This document shows positions 7,652-16,775 of a DNA stretch of 64,000 nt, in pieces. Position numbers and translations under genes: made by a program. This DNA comes from Obscuribacter phosphatis_A (GTDB taxonomy: Bacteria; Cyanobacteriota; Vampirovibrionia; Obscuribacterales; Obscuribacteraceae), in NCBI GenBank assembly GCA_017303615.1, contig JAFLCK010000022.1:1-64000 (forward strand), written 5' to 3'. Below the pieces are notes generated by a model, which saw only the letters and a program-made list of their open reading frames with translations, was not told the DNA's origin and did not search any database. Position 1 is the first letter of the stretch. Every line of letters starts with the position of its first letter.

Positions 7652-8978
7652 CCAGGCGCTCACTGAATTTGTCGGCTCGATAGATGCCGATGAATTTCTC
7701 GTCGAAGCCGATATCAGGGGTAGTATCGCCCATGCCACTATGCTTGCCGGCGGCGGTCTCTTGACCGCCGCTCAGGCAGACAATATTGTTGGCGGGCTGC
7801 AAACTATTCTCGACCTGTATAAAGCAGGCGCTTTCAAGCTCAACCCGGCTTTCGAAGACGTGCATATGAATGTCGAGAAGAAACTGCAAGAACTAATTGG
7901 TGAAGATGCCCTCAGGCTGCACACGGCGCGCAGTCGCAATGACCAAGTGGCGCTCGATATTAGACTTTATGCCTTGGGCTGCATCGAAGCCAATCTTAAC
8001 GATATCAACGAACTGGTGGAAACAATCAAGGTTGTAGCGGCTGAAAATATCGATGCTATTTTGCCGGGCTATACCCATCTGCAACGAGCACAACCGGTGC
8101 ATTTCGCCCATGCGCTCTTAGCCTTTGTCGAGATGCTCGAAAGAGACAAAGCGAGATTGCAAGATCTAACCAAGCGCGTGGCTGTTTCGCCATTGGGGGC
8201 GGGCGCCCAAGCCGGTACTGGCTTGAATATCAACCCAGCTCTAAGCGCCAAGCTTTTAGGTATGCCCTCGCATTTTGCCAATTCAATCGATGCGGTGAGC
8301 GATCGTGATTTTGTTGCCGAATATCTATTTGTCGCAGCTATGTGCGGCGTGCATTTAAGTCAAATGGCAGAGACATTTATTATCTACGCCAGCAAAGAAT
8401 TCAGCTTCATTTCATTCAGCGATGCAGTGACCACGGCCTCAAGCTTGATGCCTCAGAAAAAGAATCCCGACCCAGTGGAGTTAATCAGGGGCAAATGCGG
8501 TTCGATGGTTGGTGAACTGGTCAATATATTGGTCACCTTGAAAGGCTTACCGCTCGGGTACAACCGCGATCTACAAGAGACCAAGCCTCCCTTAATCAAG
8601 ACAGCTAAAGAAATAGGCAATTGCCTGCGGGTCATGACCGTGGTTTTGCAATGTCTGAGCGTCAATAAAGAAATAACCCTAAAGGCTGCATATGATGCTG
8701 AGATGATTAGCACCGACCTGGTGGAGTACTTGGTCAATAAAGGCGTGCCCTTTCGCAAAGCCCACGAAGATATTTCAGCCCTGGTTGCCCACGCGAGAGA
8801 AAGCGGCGTGCCCTTGAATGAACTGAGTCTTTCAGCTTGTCAAACATTCAATCAAGCTTTTGAGAGCGATCTCTTTAAACTATTTGACCCAAAAGGTTCG
8901 CTGCAGGCAAAAACATCGCCCGGCAGCACCGGCACCGAACAAGTCAAAGCGGCTCTCTCTAAAGCTGCTAAAATCTAG
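7614..8978 (+). CDS. argH: Argininosuccinate lyase
   Basis: The enzyme splits argininosuccinate to arginine and fumarate, the last step of arginine synthesis. It belongs to the fumarase/aspartase superfamily. The signature SSLMPQKKNPDPVELIRGK is intact, as are the HTARSRNDQV and GYTHLQRAQPVHF blocks. Its 454 residues match the family. The start overlaps the argG 3' end by 38 bases, suggesting translational coupling. Oddly, the usual opening WGGRF is replaced by VLRKAF, although the following Ser and Asp (FSQKLDQ), which sit near the substrate in known structures, are kept. Confidence 0.97.
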   Translation: MEVLRKAFSQKLDQALTEFVGSIDADEFLVEADIRGSIAHATMLAGGGLLTAAQADNIVGGLQTILDLYKAGAFKLNPAFEDVHMNVEKKLQELIGEDALRLHTARSRNDQVALDIRLYALGCIEANLNDINELVETIKVVAAENIDAILPGYTHLQRAQPVHFAHALLAFVEMLERDKARLQDLTKRVAVSPLGAGAQAGTGLNINPALSAKLLGMPSHFANSIDAVSDRDFVAEYLFVAAMCGVHLSQMAETFIIYASKEFSFISFSDAVTTASSLMPQKKNPDPVELIRGKCGSMVGELVNILVTLKGLPLGYNRDLQETKPPLIKTAKEIGNCLRVMTVVLQCLSVNKEITLKAAYDAEMISTDLVEYLVNKGVPFRKAHEDISALVAHARESGVPLNELSLSACQTFNQAFESDLFKLFDPKGSLQAKTSPGSTGTEQVKAALSKAAKI

Positions 8979-9062
8979 AGATTGTTCAATGCAAATTCGA
9001 ATTTTAATGCGAATGCAAAACGAATAAATAGCAATCTAGACAGTTTGGGGCAAGCAAGAGAA

Positions 9063-9704
9063 ATGGCTGAAGAGCACCAGTTAAAAGAAGTACAAAAGCA
9101 AGGCTATGACTGGGATGAACGCTATAAGGTAAAAGACCTGCCCTGGGACACCGGGCTTGTGGCACCGGAATTGAGCGAGTATTATGCGGCGCTGGCGCCG
9201 CAAGAGAAACCGGCGGCGGTTTTGGAAGTAGGTTGCGGCACCGGCACTAACGCCGTCTGGATGGCCCAGCAGGGTGCCAAAGTAAATGCTACTGAAATTG
9301 CTCCTACAGCCTTAGAACAGGCAGTGGCGCGGGCGGCAAGCTTGCAGGTGAAAGTTGATTTCCATTTGCTTGATATTTGCCAGAAAGACCCGGTTGAAGC
9401 AGGCTCACAAGACTTTGTTTTTGACCGCGGCGTCTACCACGTCATTCCCCAAGAAAGTCGCCAAATCTTTGCCTCCAAACTTCATAAAGCGCTTAAGCCG
9501 GGCGGTAGATGGCTCTGCATAGCAGGCTCTAAAGATGAAGCCAGAGAAAATCCCGAAGTGGGACCGCCGCAGCTAAGTGCTCTTGAATTATTGAGCGAAA
9601 CCGAACCATTTTTTGAACTAATCAGCCTTGGGCGCACTTACTTTGTGCTGCCTGACGGCAAGAAATATCTAGCCTGGAAAGCCCTTTTTCAAAGACGCAA
9701 ATAG
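9063..9704 (+). CDS. Class I SAM-dependent methyltransferase
   Basis: The Rossmann-type methyltransferase carries motif I (VLEVGCGTGTNAVW), an acidic residue after strand 2 (ATEIAP) and a post-core LKPGGRWL strand. The opening WDERYKVKDLPWDTG resembles the thiopurine S-methyltransferase/TehB-like subgroup, which acts on small molecules including metalloids. The true substrate is unknown. I chose the ATG at 9063. A TTG 27 codons upstream would add an Asn/Ala-rich, low-complexity stretch. The gene directly follows argH on the same strand and is probably the last member of the arg operon, though no link to arginine metabolism is evident. Confidence 0.85.
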   Translation: MAEEHQLKEVQKQGYDWDERYKVKDLPWDTGLVAPELSEYYAALAPQEKPAAVLEVGCGTGTNAVWMAQQGAKVNATEIAPTALEQAVARAASLQVKVDFHLLDICQKDPVEAGSQDFVFDRGVYHVIPQESRQIFASKLHKALKPGGRWLCIAGSKDEARENPEVGPPQLSALELLSETEPFFELISLGRTYFVLPDGKKYLAWKALFQRRK

Positions 9705-9792
9705 AGCCGAGCAGTGTTAATGCTTTTGCTTGAAAACAAAGTCTTACGGCCAAGCTTTAGCAGCGCTCTAGAGTGCCAAGCTTAAAGCAAAG

Positions 9793-9852
9793 CAAAACGG
9801 CAATTCCCTTATTCAAGCCCTTAAGAGGGTTATGCTTGGAATTGCCGTTTTG
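9793..9852. repeat. Long inverted repeat after the arg operon
   Basis: The 15-bp perfect arms CAAAACGGCAATTCC and GGAATTGCCGTTTTG enclose about 30 bases that contain a second inverted pair (CAAGC/GCTTG). The outer flanks (AAAGC.../...GCTTT) extend the pairing imperfectly. It may be a terminator for the arg operon, although only TTTTGTTT follows, or a mobile palindromic repeat. The rest of the gap from 9705 to 10114 shows no gene. Confidence 0.6.
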
Positions 9853-10114
9853 TTTAGCTTTCGGTGGCAACAACCACCGCAGTGAGAGCTCTAAGTTGGG
9901 AACGAAATCTTTAGTGTTGCTCGCTATCAGGAGCATCTCTTTTATTCTTAAACTTCCTCTTGAGCGCCTCTCTTAAATCCACGTTTTTATAATAGCGCCG
10001 CCGCCGACATTCAACATCAGCATGAAGACTGATTCAAAATTTAGCTCATAGGTCGTTTTAATCATCCCAAAGGTTGGCATAGGGCTCTAGAAGGTTCCTA
10101 TAAAAGAGGTGAAT

Positions 10115-12112
10115 ATGCCCCGAGATCTCCCTATCGGCAATGGCAATGTGCTTGTTAATTTTGATGGCCAATACCAAATCAGAGACATATATTTCCCGAG
10201 GGTGGGGCAGGACAATCAGACAGTCGGAAGGGTCAATCATCTAGGCTTCTGGGTAGATGGTCAATTCTCGTGGATTAACGAAGACTGGCATATCGAGAAA
10301 CGCTACTTGAAAGAAAGTCTGGTTACCGATGTGCTTTTGCGCAATGACCGCTTGCACATAGAAGTGCGCATGCACGACCTGGTTGACGCCCAAGACAACA
10401 TCTTGCTGAGAGAAGTGCATATCAAATCGCTGGACGGCAAAGATCACCTGGTCAGAGTCTTTTTTCACCAAGACTTCAGCATCTCGGAAAATGAAGTGGG
10501 CGACACGGCATTTTATGACCCCCGCACACTCTCGGTAATTCACTATAAGAAAAATCGCTGGTTTTTGATAAGCACAAAGACCCCTCTCAAATGTGGCGTC
10601 ACCGACTGGTCGGTGGGCAAAAAAGGTGTAGATGGGCTGGAAGGAACATATAAAGATGCCGAAGACGGCAAATTAGGCGGCAACCCGATTGTGCAGGGTT
10701 CGGTCGATTCGGTGGTCGGGCTCAATTTGTCGGTGCCGGCCAATGGCGAGGCTTGCGGACATTACTGGATGTGCATGGGCCGCAACTATGAAGAAGTAAA
10801 GGCTCTCAACGATGAGATGATCAAAGAAGAGCATGCCGAGCGCATGGTGCCCCGCAACCAGAACTATTGGAAGCTCTGGGTCAATCCCGAGCATATAGAT
10901 TTTCATGGTCTGCCCCCGAAAGTAACCGAGCTTTTCAAACGCTCGCTCTTGACCATAAGAACCCAGGTAGACAACGGCGGCGCCATCATCGCCGCCAACG
11001 ATCACGATATCACTCAGTTTGCCCGCGACACCTATAGCTATATGTGGCCGCGCGATGGGGCGCTGGTTGCCTATGCCATGACCAAAGCCGGTCACCGCGA
11101 CCTGACCCAGCGCTTCTTCAAATTTTGCAGCGACGTCATCAAAGACGAAGGCTATCTCTTGCACAAATACAATCCAGACCGCAGCGTCGCCTCAAGCTGG
11201 CACCCCTGGCTGAAAGACGGCAAAGAAGTTTTACCTATACAAGAAGATGAAACAGCCTTGGTGATTTGGTCGCTCTGGCATCATTTCAAAAAATTCCGCA
11301 ATATCGAGTTTATTCGCTCGGTGGCAGACAATCTAATTTTTAAAGCGGCCGATTTTCTCTGCAACTACCGTGACGAAGAAACCAAGTTGCCGCATCCATC
11401 TTATGACCTCTGGGAAGAGAGATGGGGCGTGCATCTTTTCACCGTCTGTAGTGTCATAGGCGGGCTCAATGCTGCCGCCAATTTCTGCCAGGCAATAGGC
11501 GAGTTGACTAAAGCGCACCGCTATCAAGCTGTTGCCGATGAAATACAAGAAGCCATGGTCGAACATATGTGGAGCAAAGAGCATAAACGCTTCTGCCGCA
11601 TGGCCACCCGCACCGAAAGCGGCTATAACCTCGACATGAATATAGACGCCGCCATGTATGCCTTGTTTGCTTTCGGCAATATGAGCCCCCATGACTCAAA
11701 AGTAGCAGCCACAATGAAAGCCATCAAAGATAGACTGTGGATTAAGACCGAAGTGGGTGGTCTGGCTCGTTATGAAAACGACTATTATCATCAAATCTCG
11801 CAAGATGTAGAAAATGTGCCGGGCAACCCCTGGTTCATCTGTACGATGTGGCTGGCCCAATATGACATTGCCGCCGCCCGCAGCCCTGAAGATTTGAAAG
11901 ATGCAGTCAAAATGATGGAATGGGTAGCCAATCGCGCCTTGATGTCGGGAGTCTTGGCTGAACAAGTGCATCCCTACAGCAACGAGCCCCTCTCTGTATC
12001 ACCGCTGACTTGGAGCCATGCCACTTTTGTCACTTGCGTGCTGGAATATCTAGACCGCAAGAAGCAATTGATGAGCGAGAATGTCTTCGCCCAAACAATT
12101 ATTCCTGTTTAG
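10115..12112 (+). CDS. Glycoside hydrolase family 15 (glucoamylase-like)
   Basis: GH15 enzymes release glucose or related units from the ends of alpha-glucans or trehalose by inversion. The N-terminal half (to about residue 265) is the beta-sandwich domain, and the rest is an (alpha/alpha)6 barrel. The substrate-binding YMWPRDGA, the PIQEDETAL block, the probable general acid Glu in SYDLWEERWG (about 434) and the probable base Glu in VLAEQVHP (about 616) are all present. There is no signal peptide, so the enzyme should be cytoplasmic and probably degrades glycogen or a maltodextrin. ATG at 10115 has AGAGG five bases upstream and is preferred over a GTG two codons earlier. It converges with the kinase gene, with two bases between stops. 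Confidence 0.9.
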   Translation: MPRDLPIGNGNVLVNFDGQYQIRDIYFPRVGQDNQTVGRVNHLGFWVDGQFSWINEDWHIEKRYLKESLVTDVLLRNDRLHIEVRMHDLVDAQDNILLREVHIKSLDGKDHLVRVFFHQDFSISENEVGDTAFYDPRTLSVIHYKKNRWFLISTKTPLKCGVTDWSVGKKGVDGLEGTYKDAEDGKLGGNPIVQGSVDSVVGLNLSVPANGEACGHYWMCMGRNYEEVKALNDEMIKEEHAERMVPRNQNYWKLWVNPEHIDFHGLPPKVTELFKRSLLTIRTQVDNGGAIIAANDHDITQFARDTYSYMWPRDGALVAYAMTKAGHRDLTQRFFKFCSDVIKDEGYLLHKYNPDRSVASSWHPWLKDGKEVLPIQEDETALVIWSLWHHFKKFRNIEFIRSVADNLIFKAADFLCNYRDEETKLPHPSYDLWEERWGVHLFTVCSVIGGLNAAANFCQAIGELTKAHRYQAVADEIQEAMVEHMWSKEHKRFCRMATRTESGYNLDMNIDAAMYALFAFGNMSPHDSKVAATMKAIKDRLWIKTEVGGLARYENDYYHQISQDVENVPGNPWFICTMWLAQYDIAAARSPEDLKDAVKMMEWVANRALMSGVLAEQVHPYSNEPLSVSPLTWSHATFVTCVLEYLDRKKQLMSENVFAQTIIPV

Positions 12113-12114
12113 AG

Positions 12115-14673
12115 CTATTGCGATACAGATTGCATAAGCTTGAGGGCTTGCACAGTGCGGTCATCTTTCTCACCAAATAGGGTCTTACGAATCTCATAAG
12201 CCCCTTGAGCATACTCTTGCGCTTTGCCTTTGTCGTTCTGCGCCTTGCAAACCATAGCCAGACAGAACTGGGCATCGGCCAAGCCATCTTGGCGCGAGCC
12301 GCCGCTACGCTTGTTGATATCGAGAGCCCGCTCAAAATGCTCACGGGCTTCATCTAGCCGCTTGGCGTGGTATTCGATTGAGCCTAGTGTAACTAGTGAA
12401 TCAGCAATAGCCGGATTATCAGGACTGAGACTCTTCTCGCGCAAATCGAGGGCTTTCTCGTAAAGATCGCGGGCTTTCATAATCTTGCCGGTGAGCTGAT
12501 AGGCCTGACCAAGCGCACTTTCAATATTTGCTTTGTCGATTGGGTTAAAAGCTAGAGAAAACTCAGCAATACTGAGGGCTTGAGAAAGATATTTAACAGC
12601 GTCGCGCGGCTTATTTTGAGCCAAAGAAAGATTGCCCAAAGCGGCCATTGTCTCTGCCACTTTATCTTTCTCGGGACCGGTGAAAGTTTTGCGTATTTTC
12701 AAAGCTTTGTCTAAATAAAGACGAGACTCTTTGAAGTTACCTTTAGCCAAATAAATTTCGCCCATATCATTGAGCGCTTCACTGGCCTCAGGCGAACTCA
12801 TCTGACCGGCGCTCTCTCTCACTTTTAAGACAGCCCGACAGGCTGCCAGGGCATCGTCATACTTACCTAGTTCAAAACAAGCCTTGTTGATCCAAATTTG
12901 AGCCTCTGGCACTTGCTTTTCATAGCGACCCTTTTCTTTAGCCAAGGCCAGGGCGCTATTATACTGATCAAGAGCGACAGCATAATCGCCATGTTCGAAA
13001 GCGGCGTGGCCGCGCTTCATGATCTCTTCAAAAGCCAGTCCGGCATTTGAAGGCTTATTATCACCGCCGCCGACCACATTGAGCACGCTGTTAAAGCCGC
13101 CCAAGCCGGTGCTTGAGCCACCACTGCCAGAGGAAGAAGTTTTCGAGTCGCCATTTTTGCCCGAGAAAGCCACAAAAGACAGCACACCAACAATAAGCAC
13201 CAAGACAACGGCACCGATTATTACTGGGCGCGGCAAGGCGCTGCTGTCATACTTTCTGCTGGCGGCAACCGTTTGACTCTTGACCGAGCCGCCGCCAGAG
13301 CCTGCACCTGAGCCTGAACCAGATCCAGCGCCTGAGCCGGCACCGGCACCGACAAAAGTCCGCAGTTGTGCTTCATCGACTTTTTGCGGTCCGGTCTGCG
13401 ACTGCTTTTCTGCCGAGACTGCCGGTTTATCAGTTGTATCTTTGCCTGATGCAGCCGCCCTCGCTTGTTCGGGAGTGCGAGCATCGGTGGTAATGGAGCG
13501 GAAGACCGGCGGTGCATCGGTACCGCCAGCCGAAGGGACACGCACCGTCTGCGATACCACCTCTTCATCGGCGGCAGCAACGCCTTCGGCGCGGGCCTGG
13601 GCAGCGACCTCACTCATGTTCAAGCTGGCAACCGAATTGGTTTCTTTCTGAGCATAAATCGAACCGGACAAAGTGCCATAAAGACCAGACATCTCTTTGC
13701 GCGCCAATTCGACCAGATCGTCTTTCAGCTCATCCATGCTTTGATAGCGTTGCTCGGGCTCTTTAGCCATGGCTTTAAATACGATTTCTTCCAAGCCCGG
13801 CGGGAACTGAAAATCAGGCACGACCTCGGCAAAGCAGCGCGGTACGCCGCTTACATGATTGGAAAAACATTCGATGGCACTTTGCCCCGAAACAGCAGTG
13901 ACGCCGGTCAAAACCCGATACATGACACAGCCAAACGAATAAATATCAGAGCGGGCATCGAGGGTCTTACCCATACACTGCTCTGGACTCATATAAAGCG
14001 GGCTGCCGAATACTTCACCGCTCTTGGTCAGATCTTCCGATTCACCATCTACAGCACCGGTGATTTTGGCCATACCAAAGTCGACGACTTTGACAAAATT
14101 TTTGCGCCCTTCCCATTCCACAAGCATGATGTTGGCGGGCTTCAAGTCTCGATGCACAATTCCTTTGCGATGCGCATGACCAAGCCCCGATGCCGCTTGA
14201 ATAAAAATATCGACAGCGGCATCAAGAGGCAAATGCTGATTGGCATCAAGCATTTTGGAAAGATTAGTCCCTTCCAAAAAGTCCATGACCAAGTAGGGCA
14301 TACCATCAGGCGTGACACCAAAGTCATAAACAGTAAGAATATTTGGATGATTGAGACTGCTTGCCGCCTGAGCTTCTTGCTTAAAGCGCTTGAGAGCTGA
14401 AACACTGGCGATGAGCTGGGGCAGCATGATCTTTATCGCTACCATGCGCTTCATCAGGGTGTGCTTAGCCTTATACACCAAGCCCATGCCACCGGCGCCA
14501 AGCTTTTCAAGAATCTCGTATTTGCCCGAAAGCATGGTGCCGATTAAGCTATCGGTCTTTACCGGCGTCAATAACTCATCATCGTCCGGACAGAGCACAA
14601 TATCCTCTGTGAACTCTTTGCCGCAGGTCAAACAGACCTTGCGATAGGAACCGGACTGAGCTTCTTTTGACAA
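12115..14673 (-). CDS. Membrane Ser/Thr protein kinase with zinc ribbon and TPR domain
   Basis: The 852-residue protein contains, in order: a three-Cys ribbon-like motif (Cys14, Cys17, Cys28); a Hanks-type kinase domain at about 52-325 with the glycine loop GAGGMGLVYKAK, Lys81, HRDLKPAN (174-181), DFG (198-200) and SPE; a low-complexity linker with a Gly/Ser run at about 443-463; one transmembrane helix (about 484-503); and about seven tetratricopeptide repeats from 550 to the end. The kinase is therefore cytoplasmic and the TPR part is on the other side of the membrane, where it may sense a ligand or protein. All catalytic residues are kept. The start is TTG and not certain. Such TPR-kinases usually regulate transcription or envelope processes; the target here is unknown. 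Confidence 0.92.
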   Translation of the reverse strand: MSKEAQSGSYRKVCLTCGKEFTEDIVLCPDDDELLTPVKTDSLIGTMLSGKYEILEKLGAGGMGLVYKAKHTLMKRMVAIKIMLPQLIASVSALKRFKQEAQAASSLNHPNILTVYDFGVTPDGMPYLVMDFLEGTNLSKMLDANQHLPLDAAVDIFIQAASGLGHAHRKGIVHRDLKPANIMLVEWEGRKNFVKVVDFGMAKITGAVDGESEDLTKSGEVFGSPLYMSPEQCMGKTLDARSDIYSFGCVMYRVLTGVTAVSGQSAIECFSNHVSGVPRCFAEVVPDFQFPPGLEEIVFKAMAKEPEQRYQSMDELKDDLVELARKEMSGLYGTLSGSIYAQKETNSVASLNMSEVAAQARAEGVAAADEEVVSQTVRVPSAGGTDAPPVFRSITTDARTPEQARAAASGKDTTDKPAVSAEKQSQTGPQKVDEAQLRTFVGAGAGSGAGSGSGSGAGSGGGSVKSQTVAASRKYDSSALPRPVIIGAVVLVLIVGVLSFVAFSGKNGDSKTSSSGSGGSSTGLGGFNSVLNVVGGGDNKPSNAGLAFEEIMKRGHAAFEHGDYAVALDQYNSALALAKEKGRYEKQVPEAQIWINKACFELGKYDDALAACRAVLKVRESAGQMSSPEASEALNDMGEIYLAKGNFKESRLYLDKALKIRKTFTGPEKDKVAETMAALGNLSLAQNKPRDAVKYLSQALSIAEFSLAFNPIDKANIESALGQAYQLTGKIMKARDLYEKALDLREKSLSPDNPAIADSLVTLGSIEYHAKRLDEAREHFERALDINKRSGGSRQDGLADAQFCLAMVCKAQNDKGKAQEYAQGAYEIRKTLFGEKDDRTVQALKLMQSVSQ

Positions 14674-14882
14674 CTAAAATTACCAGGCTATAGATCTAGT
14701 TAAATATCCAGCATTGACAACCGGTTTTGGCTCAAAGTGACAATACTTTTGACCTTTTGGCTCCTTCTTTCTTTTTATCATCCCTTAGACTCTTGCGCTT
14801 AGGCCGCTAAACCCCTAGATTTTCTTTACAATGACCCAAGCGGCAGAGACCCAAGTGGCGGAAGAGCGAAACAGGGAGTTTT

Positions 14883-15686
14883 ATGAAAGCGAAGAGAAGC
14901 CCATCTTTATTAGCTTACAGCTTGGCGGCTCTAGCCATCACAGCCGTCATTCCGGCTCTAGGCGGCGGCACAGGCTATCAGCTGGTCAAGCCCAAGAGCT
15001 ATAAAGGCAAGAGCACAAGCAATGTGGCTGCCGGTAAGGCTCTCTTTGAAAAGAACAACTGTCAAAACTGCCATTCGATAAGCGAAAAGGGTGGTTGTCT
15101 GGCGCCGCCTCTGGACGGCATCGGAGCCTATCGTGGACGTCCCTATATTATCGCCCGCATCACCTTGGGTGATAAATTCATCAAAGACTTCGCCCGCCGC
15201 TATAAAGACGAAGAGCTTATGCCCCACCCCCGTCTGCCTCTGAAAGATTCTTCGGCAATCGCAGACTATTTGCTCAGCCTCTCTTCGCCTGAAAGCGGCT
15301 ATAAAGTCTATGGGCATAGTCGCGAAGAAACAAGCGAAGAGAAGTTGACCAACCCCTTGCCGCCCTCAGATAAAAAGCTGCCGAGCGATCTGGCACTCAG
15401 TGAAGAGGGTCGCAATAAGTTTCTACAATCGGGCTGCCTGGCCTGTCATTCAATAGGAAATCTGGGCGGCAGACTAGCACCAAATTTAGCCGGCATAGGC
15501 AGCAGAAGAACGATAGACAGTATAGAAAGTCGCATCACCCGAGCCGAACTGCAACCGGCCACCCTCGATGATGTTAAGGAAGGCTCGTCGAGCGGCATAC
15601 AGCATAGCAGCGTCATGCCATCATCGTCTTTGAGCCCGGAAGAAATTCACGCCATAGCGGCGTTCTTAGCCACACTGACGAAATAA
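14883..15686 (+). CDS. Dihaem cytochrome c
   Basis: The 267-residue exported protein has an N-terminal signal or anchor helix (residues 8-28) and two c-type haem sites, CQNCH at 60-64 and CLACH at 185-189. Each sits in its own cytochrome c fold, with likely Met axial ligands at Met113 (LMPHP) and Met245 (VMPSS). It is an electron carrier outside the cytoplasmic membrane, as in diheme subunits of oxidases or dehydrogenases. GGGAG lies four to five bases before the ATG. No oxidase gene adjoins it, so its partner is not in this window. Its presence suggests a respiring host. Confidence 0.93.
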   Translation: MKAKRSPSLLAYSLAALAITAVIPALGGGTGYQLVKPKSYKGKSTSNVAAGKALFEKNNCQNCHSISEKGGCLAPPLDGIGAYRGRPYIIARITLGDKFIKDFARRYKDEELMPHPRLPLKDSSAIADYLLSLSSPESGYKVYGHSREETSEEKLTNPLPPSDKKLPSDLALSEEGRNKFLQSGCLACHSIGNLGGRLAPNLAGIGSRRTIDSIESRITRAELQPATLDDVKEGSSSGIQHSSVMPSSSLSPEEIHAIAAFLATLTK

Positions 15687-15702
15687 GCAAGCAACCAACT
15701 AT

Positions 15703-16764
15703 TTATTTGAGCTTACGAATGGCACGCAGTGGTGCAGTCACTTTCCAAGAAAGCGACCGATGAATCTTATCGATTTCGTTTTGAAAATTGATATGGTCTT
15801 TTTCTCGGCAACGTTTCAAATGGTCTAACTCGGCAATGGTTGGACTGATATAGCGCAAAGCGAGAAAGAGCATCTGGGCATAGTCATCCGAGAGTTCCGG
15901 TCTGCCGCTCGGTATTGCTTCCGGCGCAGTGCGCCTGACTGCTTGCAGCGAAAGCCCTTGCTCTCTCACCAAGTGATCAACCTGCAGGGAAGAAAATTCA
16001 ATCAATCTTTTAAAGTAGTGATCGAGACTTTCACCAATTTCTTCCAGGTAGCAATAATATTGCACGCCCAACTTGAAGCAATCGAGCAAGTCTCGCAAAT
16101 GGCGATGATTGACCGTGGTGGTGCCGCCTTCATGCAAACGAAAAGAACAAAGGGGCTCGTTTATAAAGTAGAGATCGCCTTTCTCTAAAATGCGAAACCA
16201 ATACTCAAGATCGCCGAAATGGAAATAACGAGTATCGTAACCATAACCTTTGTCTTTAGCGCGAAACATACCAACAACCGGCTCACCCAGCCGATTATCG
16301 AGAAGTATGAGACTCCAGGTGATCAAAAACTTGCCCGGGAAAATACATTCGCGATTGAGTGAAGGCGCTCGAGTCTCGCCGCCTTGTCCATCGAGTATAG
16401 ACTTGGCAGTGAGCACCAGTGAAACCTGCGGATGCTCATCGAGAGCGCGACGCGCTTTGGCAAGATAATGCGGTGAGAGCTTATCGTCTTGGGCAAAAGG
16501 TTTGATGAACTCTCCGGCAGCCAGTTGCAGACACTGATTGTAATTACCAAAGAGCCCGAGATTTTTCTCGTTTATATGCACTTTCAGTTGAGGAAAGCGC
16601 CCAGCATAATTCTGCAAAATAGAGAGACTGTCGTCGGTAGAACCATCATCGCAGGCTATGATTTCGAAGTTTTGATCAGTCTGAGCAAAGAGACTGTCCA
16701 AAGCCGACTCGAGATACTTGGCACCGTTATAAACGGGCAAAAGAATAGATATCAGACCAGCCAT
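15703..16764 (-). CDS. Family 2 glycosyltransferase
   Basis: This is a GT-A fold transferase of family 2. The nucleotide-binding start ISILLPVYNGAKYLESAL, the DDGSTDDS loop and an AQDD acidic motif in the metal-binding position are visible within the first 110 residues. The C-terminal third is helical and charged, and no membrane segment is seen. The donor and acceptor sugars are unknown. It is followed upstream, in the same direction, by a Wzt-like ABC ATPase (11 bases between), so both probably serve one surface polysaccharide. It converges with the cytochrome gene, with 16 bases between stops. Confidence 0.9.
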   Translation of the reverse strand: MAGLISILLPVYNGAKYLESALDSLFAQTDQNFEIIACDDGSTDDSLSILQNYAGRFPQLKVHINEKNLGLFGNYNQCLQLAAGEFIKPFAQDDKLSPHYLAKARRALDEHPQVSLVLTAKSILDGQGGETRAPSLNRECIFPGKFLITWSLILLDNRLGEPVVGMFRAKDKGYGYDTRYFHFGDLEYWFRILEKGDLYFINEPLCSFRLHEGGTTTVNHRHLRDLLDCFKLGVQYYCYLEEIGESLDHYFKRLIEFSSLQVDHLVREQGLSLQAVRRTAPEAIPSGRPELSDDYAQMLFLALRYISPTIAELDHLKRCREKDHINFQNEIDKIHRSLSWKVTAPLRAIRKLK

Positions 16765-16775
16765 TTAGCAGACAT

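Noticed and set aside
9773..9976. A 67-codon plus-strand frame between the methyltransferase and the GH15 gene
   Set aside because: It reads across the long inverted repeat, and its composition follows the repeat arms rather than a protein.
13465..14400. A 311-codon open frame antisense to the Ser/Thr kinase
   Set aside because: It lies wholly within the kinase gene, has no ribosome binding site or recognisable domain, and the kinase frame has every expected motif.
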